NCBI RefSeq assembly: GCF_038066715.1
Contig: NZ_JBBUKT010000009.1
Location: forward strand, 124,001-188,000
Source: Luteolibacter sp. Y139
GTDB taxonomy: Bacteria; Verrucomicrobiota; Verrucomicrobiia; Verrucomicrobiales; Akkermansiaceae
Direction of reading: 5' to 3'
Length of the DNA: 64,000 bases
Positions 1 through 8,722 of this stretch are shown here, piece by piece. The notes beneath the pieces were generated by a model that was not told where the DNA came from, did not search any database, and was given only the letters and a program-made list of their open reading frames with translations. How positions within the stretch are numbered: position 1 is the stretch's first letter; the number at the start of each line of letters is the position of its first letter. The position numbers and the translations under genes are program-made.

Positions 1-57
1 GCGCTGGAACACCTCAAGGCGGGCAAGGCACGCTATCGCATCGTGCTGGAGAACTGA
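1..57 (+). CDS. C-terminal fragment of zinc-type alcohol dehydrogenase
   Basis: The first reading frame is open from the window edge to a TGA and encodes 18 residues ending in GKARYRIVLEN. A GKARYR-(I/V)-VL ending after an amphipathic EHLKAG helix is the usual C-terminus of medium-chain, zinc-dependent alcohol dehydrogenases. The rest of the gene lies outside the window, so catalytic residues cannot be checked. It runs convergent to the rhamnose operon; a lactaldehyde or alcohol dehydrogenase would make sense there, but that link is only inference. Confidence 0.55.
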   Translation, partial: ALEHLKAGKARYRIVLEN

Positions 58-73
58 ACGATCCCTACACGAA

Positions 74-105
74 AAAGCCGCCATCTCACGCGGGATGCCG
101 GCTTT
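74..105. terminator. Bidirectional hairpin terminator candidate
   Basis: AAAGCCG pairs with CGGCTTT, and inside it CATC pairs with GATG, giving an 11-bp stem with one internal mismatch and an 8-nt loop. On the minus strand the stem is followed by a run of five T residues. It lies between the dehydrogenase tail and the end of the rhaS gene, exactly where two convergent transcripts should stop. Confidence 0.6.
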
Positions 106-122
106 CGTGTGAATAGGATTTG

Positions 123-1121
123 TTAGAAATCGAACTGGTCGATGTTCTCCTTCGTGAACGCGAATGGCGTGCCGAGCAGGATGTTGTCGCCTTCGATCTT
201 CATCGCACCGAGCTTACCGGCCTTGAATTCGGTGGCCCCTGACTTGAGCTCGCCCTTCGCCAGCGCGGCCGCGGCTTGGATGGTGAGGTAACCGAGGTCT
301 TCGACCTTCCAGAGGATCACCGCCTGGGTGACGCCTTCCTTCACATAGGCCTTGTTTTCGCTTGGCAGGCCGAGGCCGACGACTTTCACCGCGCCGGTCT
401 TGCCGGCTTGCTTCACGGCTTCGGCCGCGCCGGGAACGCCCGGCGAGCAGACGGAGATGACCGCCTTGAGATTCGGATGCGCGCTGAGGAGGTTGGTGGT
501 TTCCTGCTGGGCCTTGTCCTTGAGGTCGTCGCACGGCTTGATGTCGACGAGCTTCATGTTCGGATACTTCTCCGCCTGGCGTGCCTTGATCGCTGCGATC
601 CAAGCGTTCTGGTTCGCAGCGGTGAGATTGGCGGTGATGATGGCGAACTCACCCTCGCTGCCTACCAGCGTGGCGGCGTTGTCGAGCAACGCATCGCCGA
701 TGCCCTTTTCGGTGGCTTGGTTGACGAAGAACGAACGGGCGTCGGTCTGCGCGTCCGCATCATAGGTGACGACCTTGATGCCCTTCTCTTGGGCCTTGCG
801 CAGTGCGGTGGAAAGGCCGTCCTTGTTCTCACAAGCGGCGGCGATCACATCCACGCCGAGCGAGATCCAGTTCTCGACGATCTCGTTTTGCTTCGCCGGA
901 TCGGAGTTGGTCGGGCCGTCGAAGAGCATCTCGATGCCGAGGTCCTTGGCCGCGGCACGGGCACCCTTCTCACAGGTGACGAAGTACTGGTTGCCCTTGC
1001 TCTTCGGCAGGAAGCCGATGGTGAGATTGCCACCTTTGCCACCAGCGGATTCACCGGATGGCTTGCAAGCGGTAAGGAAGGGGACGGCGCAGAGCGCGAG
1101 CGAGCAGAGGATGCGTTTCAT
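123..1121 (-). CDS. rhaS: Rhamnose ABC transporter, substrate-binding lipoprotein (RhaS-like)
   Basis: This 332-residue protein begins with a lipoprotein signal peptide whose lipobox is LTAC with Cys19 as the lipidated residue, so the mature protein should be membrane-tethered on the outer face of the inner membrane. The rest is a type I periplasmic sugar-binding fold (GFLPKSKGNQYF start, later DADAQTDAR and the VISVCSPGVPGAAEAV stretch). Its ATG overlaps the stop codon of the preceding permease gene by 4 nt. Specificity for L-rhamnose is inferred from the same operon holding L-rhamnose isomerase; the fold alone would fit several pentose or deoxyhexose binders (RbsB/LsrB-like). Confidence 0.85.
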   Translation of the reverse strand: MKRILCSLALCAVPFLTACKPSGESAGGKGGNLTIGFLPKSKGNQYFVTCEKGARAAAKDLGIEMLFDGPTNSDPAKQNEIVENWISLGVDVIAAACENKDGLSTALRKAQEKGIKVVTYDADAQTDARSFFVNQATEKGIGDALLDNAATLVGSEGEFAIITANLTAANQNAWIAAIKARQAEKYPNMKLVDIKPCDDLKDKAQQETTNLLSAHPNLKAVISVCSPGVPGAAEAVKQAGKTGAVKVVGLGLPSENKAYVKEGVTQAVILWKVEDLGYLTIQAAAALAKGELKSGATEFKAGKLGAMKIEGDNILLGTPFAFTKENIDQFDF

Positions 1122-2149
1122 GGGTTAGACTGCTTTGAAATCTGCCGGCGAGATCGCCGGGTGGCGAGGTTTTTGGAGATGGGACCGACGGCCAGGGCTA
1201 GCAGGAGCAGCACGCCGGTGAGCACGCCGGAGAGCTCGCGTGAAATGCTGGCAATCGGCTGGTCGAAGAGCTTGTAGGCGGTGATGCGGCTGAGGCCGTT
1301 GTTGAGAATGGCGATGGCGAGGTAGCCGAGGAAGGTTCCGCCAACGGTGCCGGAGCCGCCGAAGATGCTGGTGCCGCCGAGCACCACCGCGGTGATCGCG
1401 AGCAGCTCGTAGTTGATGCCCGCGTTTGCGCGGGCTTCGCCGAGACGGGCGACAAGAATCACCGCGGCAAGCCCGGCCACTGCGCCCGCGAGGATGTAGG
1501 CAAGGCTCAAGTTCCGCTCGACCGGGATGCCCGCGTAGCGCGAGCCCTCCGGCGAGTAGCCGATGGCGCGAAACGAACGGCCGATGGTGGTGCGATGAAC
1601 GAGCAGCCAGATGCCGATCGCCACCGGGATGAAGATCCACATCTGCGCTGGGATGCCGGCGACGTCGGAATTGCCGAGATTGAGGAAGGATTTCGAGAAG
1701 CCGGAGTAGGACTTGGATCCTTTTGTCAGGGCCTCGGCCAAGCCGCGGAACAAGGAGAAGGTGCCGAGCGTGACGATCAGCGGCGGCAGCTTGAAGCGTG
1801 CGATGAGCAGCGCATTGATGCCGCCACCCACCATGCCGATGACGACGGAGAGGACGCCCGCGACCAACGGTGACAGCGACGCGTCATTCACCAGGATCCC
1901 GAAGCAGACCGCGCAGAGACCCATCATCGAGCCGACGGAAAGGTCGATGCCACCGGTGAGGATGACCGGCGTCATCGCGAGCGCGAGCAGGCCGACCTCG
2001 ACGGAGAAGCGGAAGATATTGGAAACGTTCGAGGCGACCAGGAAGCTACGGCCGAATGCTTGGAAGAGGATAATCTCCAGCACGATAACCACCACCAGCA
2101 CGACCTCGTGCCGGAGAAGAAGGCTCTTGATGGACTTCGCGGAACTCAT
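1118..2149 (-). CDS. rhaQ: Rhamnose ABC transporter permease (second)
   Basis: A 343-residue polytopic protein of the BPD_transp_2 / RbsC family. It has about eight to ten hydrophobic segments, and the family motif region near GSMMGLCAV is present. The start MSSAKSIKSLL is chosen because its ATG forms a 4-nt ATGA overlap with the stop of the upstream permease; the longer reading frame adds 27 Arg/Pro-rich residues that are the shadow of the neighbour. With the adjacent permease it should form the heterodimeric channel of the importer. Assignment of rhaP versus rhaQ to the two permeases is by gene order only. Confidence 0.82.
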   Translation of the reverse strand: MSSAKSIKSLLLRHEVVLVVVIVLEIILFQAFGRSFLVASNVSNIFRFSVEVGLLALAMTPVILTGGIDLSVGSMMGLCAVCFGILVNDASLSPLVAGVLSVVIGMVGGGINALLIARFKLPPLIVTLGTFSLFRGLAEALTKGSKSYSGFSKSFLNLGNSDVAGIPAQMWIFIPVAIGIWLLVHRTTIGRSFRAIGYSPEGSRYAGIPVERNLSLAYILAGAVAGLAAVILVARLGEARANAGINYELLAITAVVLGGTSIFGGSGTVGGTFLGYLAIAILNNGLSRITAYKLFDQPIASISRELSGVLTGVLLLLALAVGPISKNLATRRSRRQISKQSNP

Positions 2150-3081
2150 GCGGTGGCTTTCTTCGAACGCTTGAGGCCGTCGGCGATCACGGCGAGCAGG
2201 ATGACCATGCCTTGGATCGCGCGTTCCCAATATGGGGGCAGGTGGAAATGCGTGAGCGCCGGGTTGATGTTGGCGAGCAACAGCAGGCCTAGCAGGACGC
2301 CCCAGAGATTGCCGCGACCGCCATTGATGGCGACGCCGCCGACGACCGCGGCGGCGATGACTTTCAGCTCAAGGCCGTCACCGGCGTTCGGCTGGACTTG
2401 AGGCGATTGGACGAGGTTGATCACCGCGGCGATGCCTGCGAGGGCACCCATAAGTGCGAATACGCCAAAGGTGGTCCACTTTGGGTTGATGCCGGCCAAA
2501 CGAGCCGCTTCGGCGTCGGTGCCGACGGCATAGACGTAGCGGCCACCGGCGAGATTTTTCATTGCCCATGCAGCGAACAAGAGCAGTGCCACCGCGACGG
2601 TGATGACAATGCCTTGCCCGGTTGCCTGATTGAGGCCGAACCATTGGAAGCCGGCGGGAAGATTCATCAGGCGACCTTGTTGCCACAGTCGCAATAGCTC
2701 ATTCCACGTCACCATGGTCGCGAGCGTGACGACGATGCTTGGCAGTCCTAGCCATGCGACCAGCAGGCCATTGAAGGCACCCATCACGACGCCGGTGCCG
2801 ACCGCCGCCAACACGGCGACGGGCAGGGGCATGCCCGCTGCGGCGACGATCCCGGCGATCACCGCGCACATGCTGAATTGCGCGCCGATGGAAATGTCGA
2901 TCTGCCGCGTAATGATCACCAGCGTGATGCCGATCGCAGCGACCAGCGCTGGCATCTGCGAGGTGGTGCGGGAAAGCAGCGGCTGCAGCTCGTAGAAATT
3001 CGGCGCGAAGATAGCGAGTGCTACCAGCAGCAAGCCAAGCGCTCCGGCCACGGTGATCTCGCGGGAATACTTGCCGCTCAT
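2146..3081 (-). CDS. rhaP: Rhamnose ABC transporter permease (first)
   Basis: A 311-residue membrane protein of the RbsC-like permease family with repeated hydrophobic segments. It carries the conserved RQIDISIGAQFSM stretch and a GVAINGGRGNLWG loop near the C-terminus typical of sugar permeases. It overlaps both neighbours by 4 nt (ATGA), indicating translational coupling with the ATPase upstream and the second permease downstream. It is diverged from the second permease, as is usual for rhamnose importers that use two non-identical subunits. Confidence 0.82.
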   Translation of the reverse strand: MSGKYSREITVAGALGLLLVALAIFAPNFYELQPLLSRTTSQMPALVAAIGITLVIITRQIDISIGAQFSMCAVIAGIVAAAGMPLPVAVLAAVGTGVVMGAFNGLLVAWLGLPSIVVTLATMVTWNELLRLWQQGRLMNLPAGFQWFGLNQATGQGIVITVAVALLLFAAWAMKNLAGGRYVYAVGTDAEAARLAGINPKWTTFGVFALMGALAGIAAVINLVQSPQVQPNAGDGLELKVIAAAVVGGVAINGGRGNLWGVLLGLLLLANINPALTHFHLPPYWERAIQGMVILLAVIADGLKRSKKATA

Positions 3082-4583
3082 GCGACCTCCTTCCCGTTGC
3101 TTTGGCCAAGCGCGGCAGCCATCACGTCATGCGCATCGGTGCCGCCGGGAAGTACGGCGGTCACCGTGCCTCCACGCATCACCGCGATGCGGTCGCTCAT
3201 GCCGAGCACTTCCGGCAGGTCGCTGGAAATCATCAGCACCGCGAGGCCCTCTTTCGCGAGGCCGCGGATGATCTTGTGAATCTCGCTCTTCGCACCGACG
3301 TCAACGCCTTGCGTGGGTTCGTCAAGGATCAGCAACTTCGGCTTGGTCGCAAGCCAACGCGAGACGCTGACCTTTTGCTGATTGCCGCCGCTGAGGCTGC
3401 CGCCGGGAGCATCCGGTCCGTAGGCCTTGATGCCGAGGTCGCGGATGAAGTCCTGCGCCATCTCCGTCTCCGCCTTGAAGCGCAGCCACGTGCCGGGGAA
3501 GAGTACCGGATGCACTGCCATCGTGATGTTGTGCGCGATCGGCATTTCCAGGATCACGCCATGGCGGCGGCGGTCCTCGGGCACATACGCGATACCATGC
3601 GAGATTGCTTCGCGCGGATTCGAAATGGAGAGCTTCTTGCCGTTCAGCACGACTTCGCCGGAGTCGGCGGGCGTGATGCCGAAGAGCACACGCGCCAACT
3701 CCGTGCGCCCCGCGCCGACGAGGCCCGCCATGCCGACGATTTCACCGGCGCGCACTTCGAGGTTTACGCCTTGCACGCCGCCGCCGGCACAACTGACGTT
3801 CTTCAGCGAAAGCACCACATCACCGGGCTGGCCTTCGGCCGAAGGATAAAGCGTGGCAACCTCGCGACCGACCATCAGCTTGATCATCGCTGCTTCGTCG
3901 AGGTCATCGACCCGGTTCGTGCCGACGCTCTCGCCATCGCGCAAGACAGTCACTCGATCGGCGAGCGCGAAGATTTCCTCCAAGCGGTGTGAGATGTAAA
4001 CGACACCAACGCCATTCTTTCGCAGGTCTCTCACCACAGCGAAGAGCAGATGCTGCTCCTTCTGCGTAAGCGAAGCCGTCGGCTCGTCCATGATGACGAT
4101 CCGCGCGCCGGAGCCGAGCGCGCAGGCGATCTCGACAAGCTGCTGCTCCGGCATCGAGAGCGACCGCACTTCCGCATCAGGCGAAATCTCTGCGCCAATA
4201 CGCTTCAGCAGTTCGAGCGCCTTCGCACGCCGCTCCGCGTGGTTCACCTTGGCAAATGCTGATGTCTTCTTCAGTCGCAGCCCGATGTTCTCCGCGACCG
4301 TAAGGTCAGGAAAGAGTGCGGGCTGCTGATAGATACAAGCGATGCCCAACTCGCGCGCATGCGACGGTGTCAGCGAACGCAATGTTTCCTCGCCTACCAC
4401 CAGCGTTCCTTCATCCGGAGCATGGGCTCCGGTGATTACCTTGATCAGTGTCGACTTGCCCGCGCCGTTTTCGCCCAGCAGCGCATGGACTTCGCCCGGC
4501 AACAGCTCAAACGACACGCCCTTCAGTGCGCGCACGGCACCGAAGGATTTGCGGATGTCGGAGAGTTGGAGGAGGGGTTTCAA
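3078..4583 (-). CDS. rhaT: Rhamnose ABC transporter ATP-binding protein
   Basis: A 501-residue tandem ATPase of the RbsA/MglA type. The first domain has Walker A GENGAGKST (residues 37-45), a degenerate signature LSMPEQQ and Walker B IVIMDEPTA. The second has a degenerate Walker A GLVGAGRTE, an intact signature LSGGNQQKV and Walker B LLILDEPTQGVD. That asymmetry, one degenerate P-loop and one degenerate signature, is normal for this family and gives one working composite site. The gene starts the four-gene coupled importer block, 83 nt after the isomerase. Confidence 0.88.
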   Translation of the reverse strand: MKPLLQLSDIRKSFGAVRALKGVSFELLPGEVHALLGENGAGKSTLIKVITGAHAPDEGTLVVGEETLRSLTPSHARELGIACIYQQPALFPDLTVAENIGLRLKKTSAFAKVNHAERRAKALELLKRIGAEISPDAEVRSLSMPEQQLVEIACALGSGARIVIMDEPTASLTQKEQHLLFAVVRDLRKNGVGVVYISHRLEEIFALADRVTVLRDGESVGTNRVDDLDEAAMIKLMVGREVATLYPSAEGQPGDVVLSLKNVSCAGGGVQGVNLEVRAGEIVGMAGLVGAGRTELARVLFGITPADSGEVVLNGKKLSISNPREAISHGIAYVPEDRRRHGVILEMPIAHNITMAVHPVLFPGTWLRFKAETEMAQDFIRDLGIKAYGPDAPGGSLSGGNQQKVSVSRWLATKPKLLILDEPTQGVDVGAKSEIHKIIRGLAKEGLAVLMISSDLPEVLGMSDRIAVMRGGTVTAVLPGGTDAHDVMAAALGQSNGKEVA

Positions 4584-4666
4584 GACGCGTGGGTTCGAAA
4601 GGCGGCGAGTTTGACGAAACCATGTTAGGTTTCGCGCGGCATCTTTGCCAAGTCCCGGCGTGGCAA

Positions 4667-5866
4667 TCAGGCGTAGCTGTGCTCCGTTGCGATTCCCAGC
4701 TCTTGCCGGCGCTTGGCGCGTTCGGCGGCGGCCTTTTCAGCGTAGCCGCTGGCGCGGTGGGCGACGAGCGGGTCGGCATCGAGGCCTTTCGAGGCCCGCC
4801 ATGCGGCGAGAGCTTCGGTGACGTCGGTGTTGAAAGCCTTCTTCAAGCACAGCTCGGCATCAACGATGTTGCCCTTCTTCTGCGCGGCGAGCAGCGCCTC
4901 GTGGTCGACGAGTGCGGCCTTCGCGTAGAGTTCCTGCGCCGTGCAGACCGTCTGGATCATTGCCTCGATCTTCGGCTTCAGGTTGTGCGACTGGTCGATC
5001 ATGTACTCGATCTCCGGATAGACGCCGCCGCGCTCCCAGGCGAAGAGGTGGATCTCGTGGAAGATGCGGAAGATCTGGTAGGGATCGATGGAGCCGAGCG
5101 TGAGGTCGTCGTCGGCGTAGCGGCGGTCGTTGAAGTGGAAGCCGCCGAGCATGTCCTCATCGAGCAGCCACGCGACGATCTGCTCGATATTCTGCGAAAG
5201 GTAGTGGTGGCCGGTGTCGACGAGCACCTTGGCCTGCGGGCCAGCCTTCTTCGCGGTGAGGAAGGACATCCCCCAGTCGGCGAGGTCGGTCTGGTAGAAG
5301 GCGGGCTCGAAGGGCTTGTACTCCACCAACAGGATCTGGTCCTTGGAAAGGTGGCCATGGGCCTCTTTCAGCGCGGCCTCGAAGCGGTGCTTGCGGGCGC
5401 GAATGTTGTCCTGTCCCGGATAGTTGGTGCCATCGGCGAACCACAGCGAGACCGCCTTGCTGCCGGTCACTTGGCCGAGCTTGATACAGTCGATGATGTG
5501 GGCCAGCGCCTGATCGCGTGCCGTTTCGAACGGACTGCCGACCGAGCCGAGCTTGTAGATCTGGTCTTGGAATAGGTTCGGATTGATCGAGCCGATCGAA
5601 ATCCCGAGCGACGCCGCTTTCGAGGCCACCACGGCGGCATCGGTGCCCGGCGCGAAGTCCCACAGCACGTGCGTCGCCACCGTCGGGCAGCAGCCGGTCA
5701 GGCAATGGACGTGCGCGGCGTCGGCGAGCTTGTCGTCGAGATCGATCGCCGCAGCCGGCTGGTGGAATTTCCCGAAGCGAGTGCCGGTGTCGGAGTAGCC
5801 CCACGACGGGGTTTCGATGCGGAAGGAATCGAGGGCGCGGATGATGGTTTCCGTGGAAATGGGCAT
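4667..5866 (-). CDS. rhaI: L-rhamnose isomerase (rhizobial/Pseudomonas type)
   Basis: A 399-residue TIM-barrel sugar isomerase that should convert L-rhamnose to L-rhamnulose in the cytoplasm, the first catabolic step. Metal-ligand motifs in order are VEYKPFEP, VDTGHHYL and GGFHFNDRRYADDD, matching the two-metal site of Pseudomonas stutzeri-type enzymes rather than E. coli RhaA. It precedes the importer genes on the same strand and is probably co-transcribed with them. No rhamnulokinase, aldolase or regulator is inside the window; they may lie beyond the left edge or elsewhere. Confidence 0.88.
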   Translation of the reverse strand: MPISTETIIRALDSFRIETPSWGYSDTGTRFGKFHQPAAAIDLDDKLADAAHVHCLTGCCPTVATHVLWDFAPGTDAAVVASKAASLGISIGSINPNLFQDQIYKLGSVGSPFETARDQALAHIIDCIKLGQVTGSKAVSLWFADGTNYPGQDNIRARKHRFEAALKEAHGHLSKDQILLVEYKPFEPAFYQTDLADWGMSFLTAKKAGPQAKVLVDTGHHYLSQNIEQIVAWLLDEDMLGGFHFNDRRYADDDLTLGSIDPYQIFRIFHEIHLFAWERGGVYPEIEYMIDQSHNLKPKIEAMIQTVCTAQELYAKAALVDHEALLAAQKKGNIVDAELCLKKAFNTDVTEALAAWRASKGLDADPLVAHRASGYAEKAAAERAKRRQELGIATEHSYA

Positions 5867-5901
5867 GGCAGCGGGACTTGGGTTCGGCGGCGCGAATGCA
5901 A

Positions 5902-5919
5902 TGAAAGTATCGTTTCTTA
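5902..5919. promoter_or_regulatory. Possible LacI-type operator upstream of rhaI
   Basis: The 94-bp gap between the NlpC/P60 gene and rhaI holds TGAAAGTATCGTTTCTTA, an imperfect palindrome with GAAA and TTTC arms and a six-base centre containing CG. That layout resembles LacI-family operators. It lies about 35-50 nt before the rhaI start codon. No regulator gene is adjacent, so the assignment is speculative. Confidence 0.25.
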
Positions 5920-5959
5920 TGAATTCGCAAGATTTTTCAGGATGGTTACCCCGAACGGG

Positions 5960-6583
5960 TCAGCCGGAGGCGGTGGGAAGGCCGTAGCCGAGGAACTTCG
6001 CCTTGGAGCCGGGCTTCGGGAGCTTGAAATCGAAGACGCCGTAGCCGCTGCGCTTCGTCCCGCGATAGGTCCGGCCATCGCTGGCGCCGACCATGACCGG
6101 CTCGCCGGTCGCCTTTTCGTGGCCGAGGAAGATCTGCACGTGGGAAACAGGGACGGTGCGGCCATCGGTCGGTTCGTAAGTGCCTGACCAGAAAAGCAGA
6201 TCGCCGGGCTTGAGGTCCTTGAAGGCGGAATCGCTGGTGGAGCTGACCGCGGAAGGTACTTCCGTCAGGGCGTCCGCATCTTTGACCCAGGTAAACTGGT
6301 CTGCCGAACTCCGCGGCGGATCGATCCCGACGCGTTGGAGGATGTAATAGACTGAGCCAGAACAATCGAACCCGCCGCTGTCCGGATCGGCGCTGCCGAA
6401 CTGGTACCTCAGCCACGAGTCTTTCGATGCCAGGTCCAAGGACTCGTCCACGATCCGTTTCCGCAAGCCGTCGAGCGACGCATATTCCTCAAGGTCCGCT
6501 CCCGCCAGTATGCCGGGGCGCGTGGCTGGTTCGGCGGCCATCGCAGGGAACGACGCCAGCAGGAGAAAAACGCAAAATTTCAC
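5960..6583 (-). CDS. Secreted NlpC/P60-family peptidoglycan hydrolase
   Basis: A 207-residue protein with an N-terminal signal peptide (cleavage near AMAA, residue 17) and an NlpC/P60 cysteine peptidase domain. The nucleophile is Cys74 in GGFDCSG; the catalytic His is probably His148 in VSHVQIF, with His155 nearby. The family usually cleaves gamma-D-Glu-diaminopimelate bonds in wall peptides in the periplasm. It is 93 nt upstream of rhaI on the same strand; a functional connection with rhamnose use is not obvious and it may be a separate unit. Confidence 0.8.
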   Translation of the reverse strand: MKFCVFLLLASFPAMAAEPATRPGILAGADLEEYASLDGLRKRIVDESLDLASKDSWLRYQFGSADPDSGGFDCSGSVYYILQRVGIDPPRSSADQFTWVKDADALTEVPSAVSSTSDSAFKDLKPGDLLFWSGTYEPTDGRTVPVSHVQIFLGHEKATGEPVMVGASDGRTYRGTKRSGYGVFDFKLPKPGSKAKFLGYGLPTASG

Positions 6584-6721
6584 CTGTCATCCTAACACCG
6601 GTCGGCGGTCCATGCGAACGAGGAGTTTCGCGGTTTGCTTCCAAGCTGGCGGCGGGTGGGGCTCCTGATTTGCCGGGTAGATCATGCTTCTCGTCCTCCC
6701 GGTTCCTGTCAGGGTGGCGGA

Positions 6722-7201
6722 ATGCCGATCCGCGACTACGAGGTCGAATGCGAAGAAAGCGGTCCCCCGACGATCACCACCACCGGACGGGTGGACACCG
6801 CGGAGGAGTCGGGCGTCCGCTACATGGTTCGTTGGAACTATGAAGAGTATGAACCGAGAATCCCCTTTCTCGTATGCTTGGGTGGCGAAGGGAATGCGGT
6901 TTCCGCCTCTTTTCTGGTCGCAGAGGGAGGATTCGCCGTGGCGGAACCTGAGGACCATGATTGGAGCTCGACTGGGCTACGGATTTTGACGCGCGCTGAA
7001 GTGGTCGGAACTCCTCTCGCCGCGGCAGTATTCCGGGTGATCGACGAGATCTGGTTGTATGATCCCGAACTAGGCGGGTTTTTGGGTTCCAACTCTCTCG
7101 CCTTTGATTCCCGCGATATTTCGGAGGAGGCCTTGACCAAGGCCGCGCTGGAATCCGATGGCCCCCGGGAATCATGGCCAGAGGCCACCGGAGAACCGTG
7201 A
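6722..7201 (+). CDS. Hypothetical protein
   Basis: A 159-residue acidic protein beginning MPIRDYEVECEESG; I recognise no family. The start is chosen at the ATG preceded by AGGGTGGCGGA, since the longer frame adds 29 residues of Arg-rich shadow sequence. It has no signal peptide or membrane segment and is rich in short beta-like stretches (for example VRYMVRWNYEEYE and AVFRVIDEIWLYD). The gene is alone between the NlpC/P60 gene and the dehydrogenase cluster. Confidence 0.55.
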   Translation: MPIRDYEVECEESGPPTITTTGRVDTAEESGVRYMVRWNYEEYEPRIPFLVCLGGEGNAVSASFLVAEGGFAVAEPEDHDWSSTGLRILTRAEVVGTPLAAAVFRVIDEIWLYDPELGGFLGSNSLAFDSRDISEEALTKAALESDGPRESWPEATGEP

Positions 7202-7289
7202 CCCGGAAACAGGCTCCGATTTCGTGACAGACGTGATGGGAATTTGAAATGCCAAACGTTTCTCGTATGCGTCTCCACGCTCCTCATTC

Positions 7290-8711
7290 ATGAAACGCAC
7301 CCTGCTTCTCTCCGCGCTCCTGATTTCCCCGCTGCTTGCCCAGGACAAGCCCGACTTCTCGAAGATGAAGGCCGAAAAAATCTTCGAGCAGCTCTGCGCC
7401 GGTTGCCACGGGGCTGACCTGAGCGGCGGCCAGGGCGGATCGCTGATCGATGGCGAATGGAAGCACGGCAGCGAGGACGCCGACCTGATGAAGTCGATCA
7501 AGGAGGGCAATCCGCAGCTCGGCATGACCCCTTTCGGCACCGTGCTCAATGACGGGCAGCTCCGCATGATGGTCATCTACATCCGCGAAAAGGAGAAGCA
7601 GGCGAAGCAAAAGGGGATGAGCTTTCCCAAGCCGAAGCCCGGCGAGGTGACCAAGACCGAGAAGGCTGACTACAAGATCGAGATGGTGATCGACGGTGGC
7701 CTCAAGGATCCATGGGCGCTGGCGTTCCTGCCCGATGGCCGGAAGCTGGTGACCGAAAAGAGCGGCCGCCTGCGCATCATCGGCACCGATGGCGTGCTGC
7801 AGCCCGAGCCGGTGAAGGGCACGCCGGCGATCATCGAGCATGGCCAAGGCGGCTTGATGGAAGTGGCTGTCCATCCCGACTACGAGAAGAACGGCTGGAT
7901 TTACCTCGGCTTCGCCGATGGCACCCGTGAAGGGGGCAAGGTGAAGACGATCACCGCCTACGTCCGCGGCCGTATCAAGGATGGCCAGTGGGTGGACCAA
8001 GAGCAGATCTGGAAGGCCGATCCAAAGTTCTACACCGACGCTGGCATCCACTTCGGCACGCGTTTGGTCTTCGATGGCAAGGGCCACATCTACTTCCCCG
8101 TCGGTGAGCGCGGCGGACGGATGGAGGCGCAGGACGTCGCCAATGCGAAGGGCAAGATTTACCGCCTCCATGACGATGGCCGCATCCCCGAGGACAATCC
8201 GAAGTTCGACAAGGATCCAGTGCCCGGCGTGTGGACCTACGGCCACCGCAATCCACAGGGCCTCGCTTTCGATCCGCGCGATGGATCGCTCTACAATACC
8301 GAGCACGGTCCGCGTGGCGGCGATGAGCTGAACTGGGTGCAACCGGGCCACAACTACGGCTGGCCGGTCATTTGCTACGGCATGGATTACGATGGCTCGC
8401 CGATCAGCAATGAAACCGCGCATGAAGGCATGGACCAGCCGGTGACCTACTGGCAGCCGAGCATCGCGACCTGCGGTCTCGCTTTTTATAGCGGCGACAA
8501 GTTCCAGGAGTGGAAGAATGACCTCTTCGTCGGCGCACTGGCCCAGCAGGAAATCCGCCGCCTCCGGCTCGTGGATCACAAGGTGACCGAGCAGGAAATC
8601 ATCCTGAAGAACATCGGCCGCGTGCGCGACGTGCGCAACGGGCCGGACGGCTTCATCTACGTGGTGCTCAACGGCCCGGACAACATCATCCGCCTGGTGC
8701 CGGCGAAGTAA
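7290..8711 (+). CDS. Exported cytochrome c - PQQ-dependent sugar dehydrogenase fusion (haem domain N-terminal)
   Basis: A 473-residue exported protein. Signal peptide residues 1-17 are followed by a small cytochrome c domain with haem motif CAGCH (residues 36-40) and a likely axial Met in GMTPFG. From about residue 115 it becomes a six-bladed propeller of the glucose/sorbosone dehydrogenase family (PWALAFLPDGRKLVTEKSGRLR, GHRNPQGLAFDP, TEHGPRGGDELN). This is the family of soluble PQQ-dependent aldose dehydrogenases. The fused haem should pass electrons from sugar oxidation to the periplasmic respiratory chain. It is followed after 11 nt by a paralogue with the reverse domain order. Confidence 0.85.
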   Translation: MKRTLLLSALLISPLLAQDKPDFSKMKAEKIFEQLCAGCHGADLSGGQGGSLIDGEWKHGSEDADLMKSIKEGNPQLGMTPFGTVLNDGQLRMMVIYIREKEKQAKQKGMSFPKPKPGEVTKTEKADYKIEMVIDGGLKDPWALAFLPDGRKLVTEKSGRLRIIGTDGVLQPEPVKGTPAIIEHGQGGLMEVAVHPDYEKNGWIYLGFADGTREGGKVKTITAYVRGRIKDGQWVDQEQIWKADPKFYTDAGIHFGTRLVFDGKGHIYFPVGERGGRMEAQDVANAKGKIYRLHDDGRIPEDNPKFDKDPVPGVWTYGHRNPQGLAFDPRDGSLYNTEHGPRGGDELNWVQPGHNYGWPVICYGMDYDGSPISNETAHEGMDQPVTYWQPSIATCGLAFYSGDKFQEWKNDLFVGALAQQEIRRLRLVDHKVTEQEIILKNIGRVRDVRNGPDGFIYVVLNGPDNIIRLVPAK

Positions 8712-8722
8712 TCGTCATCGCC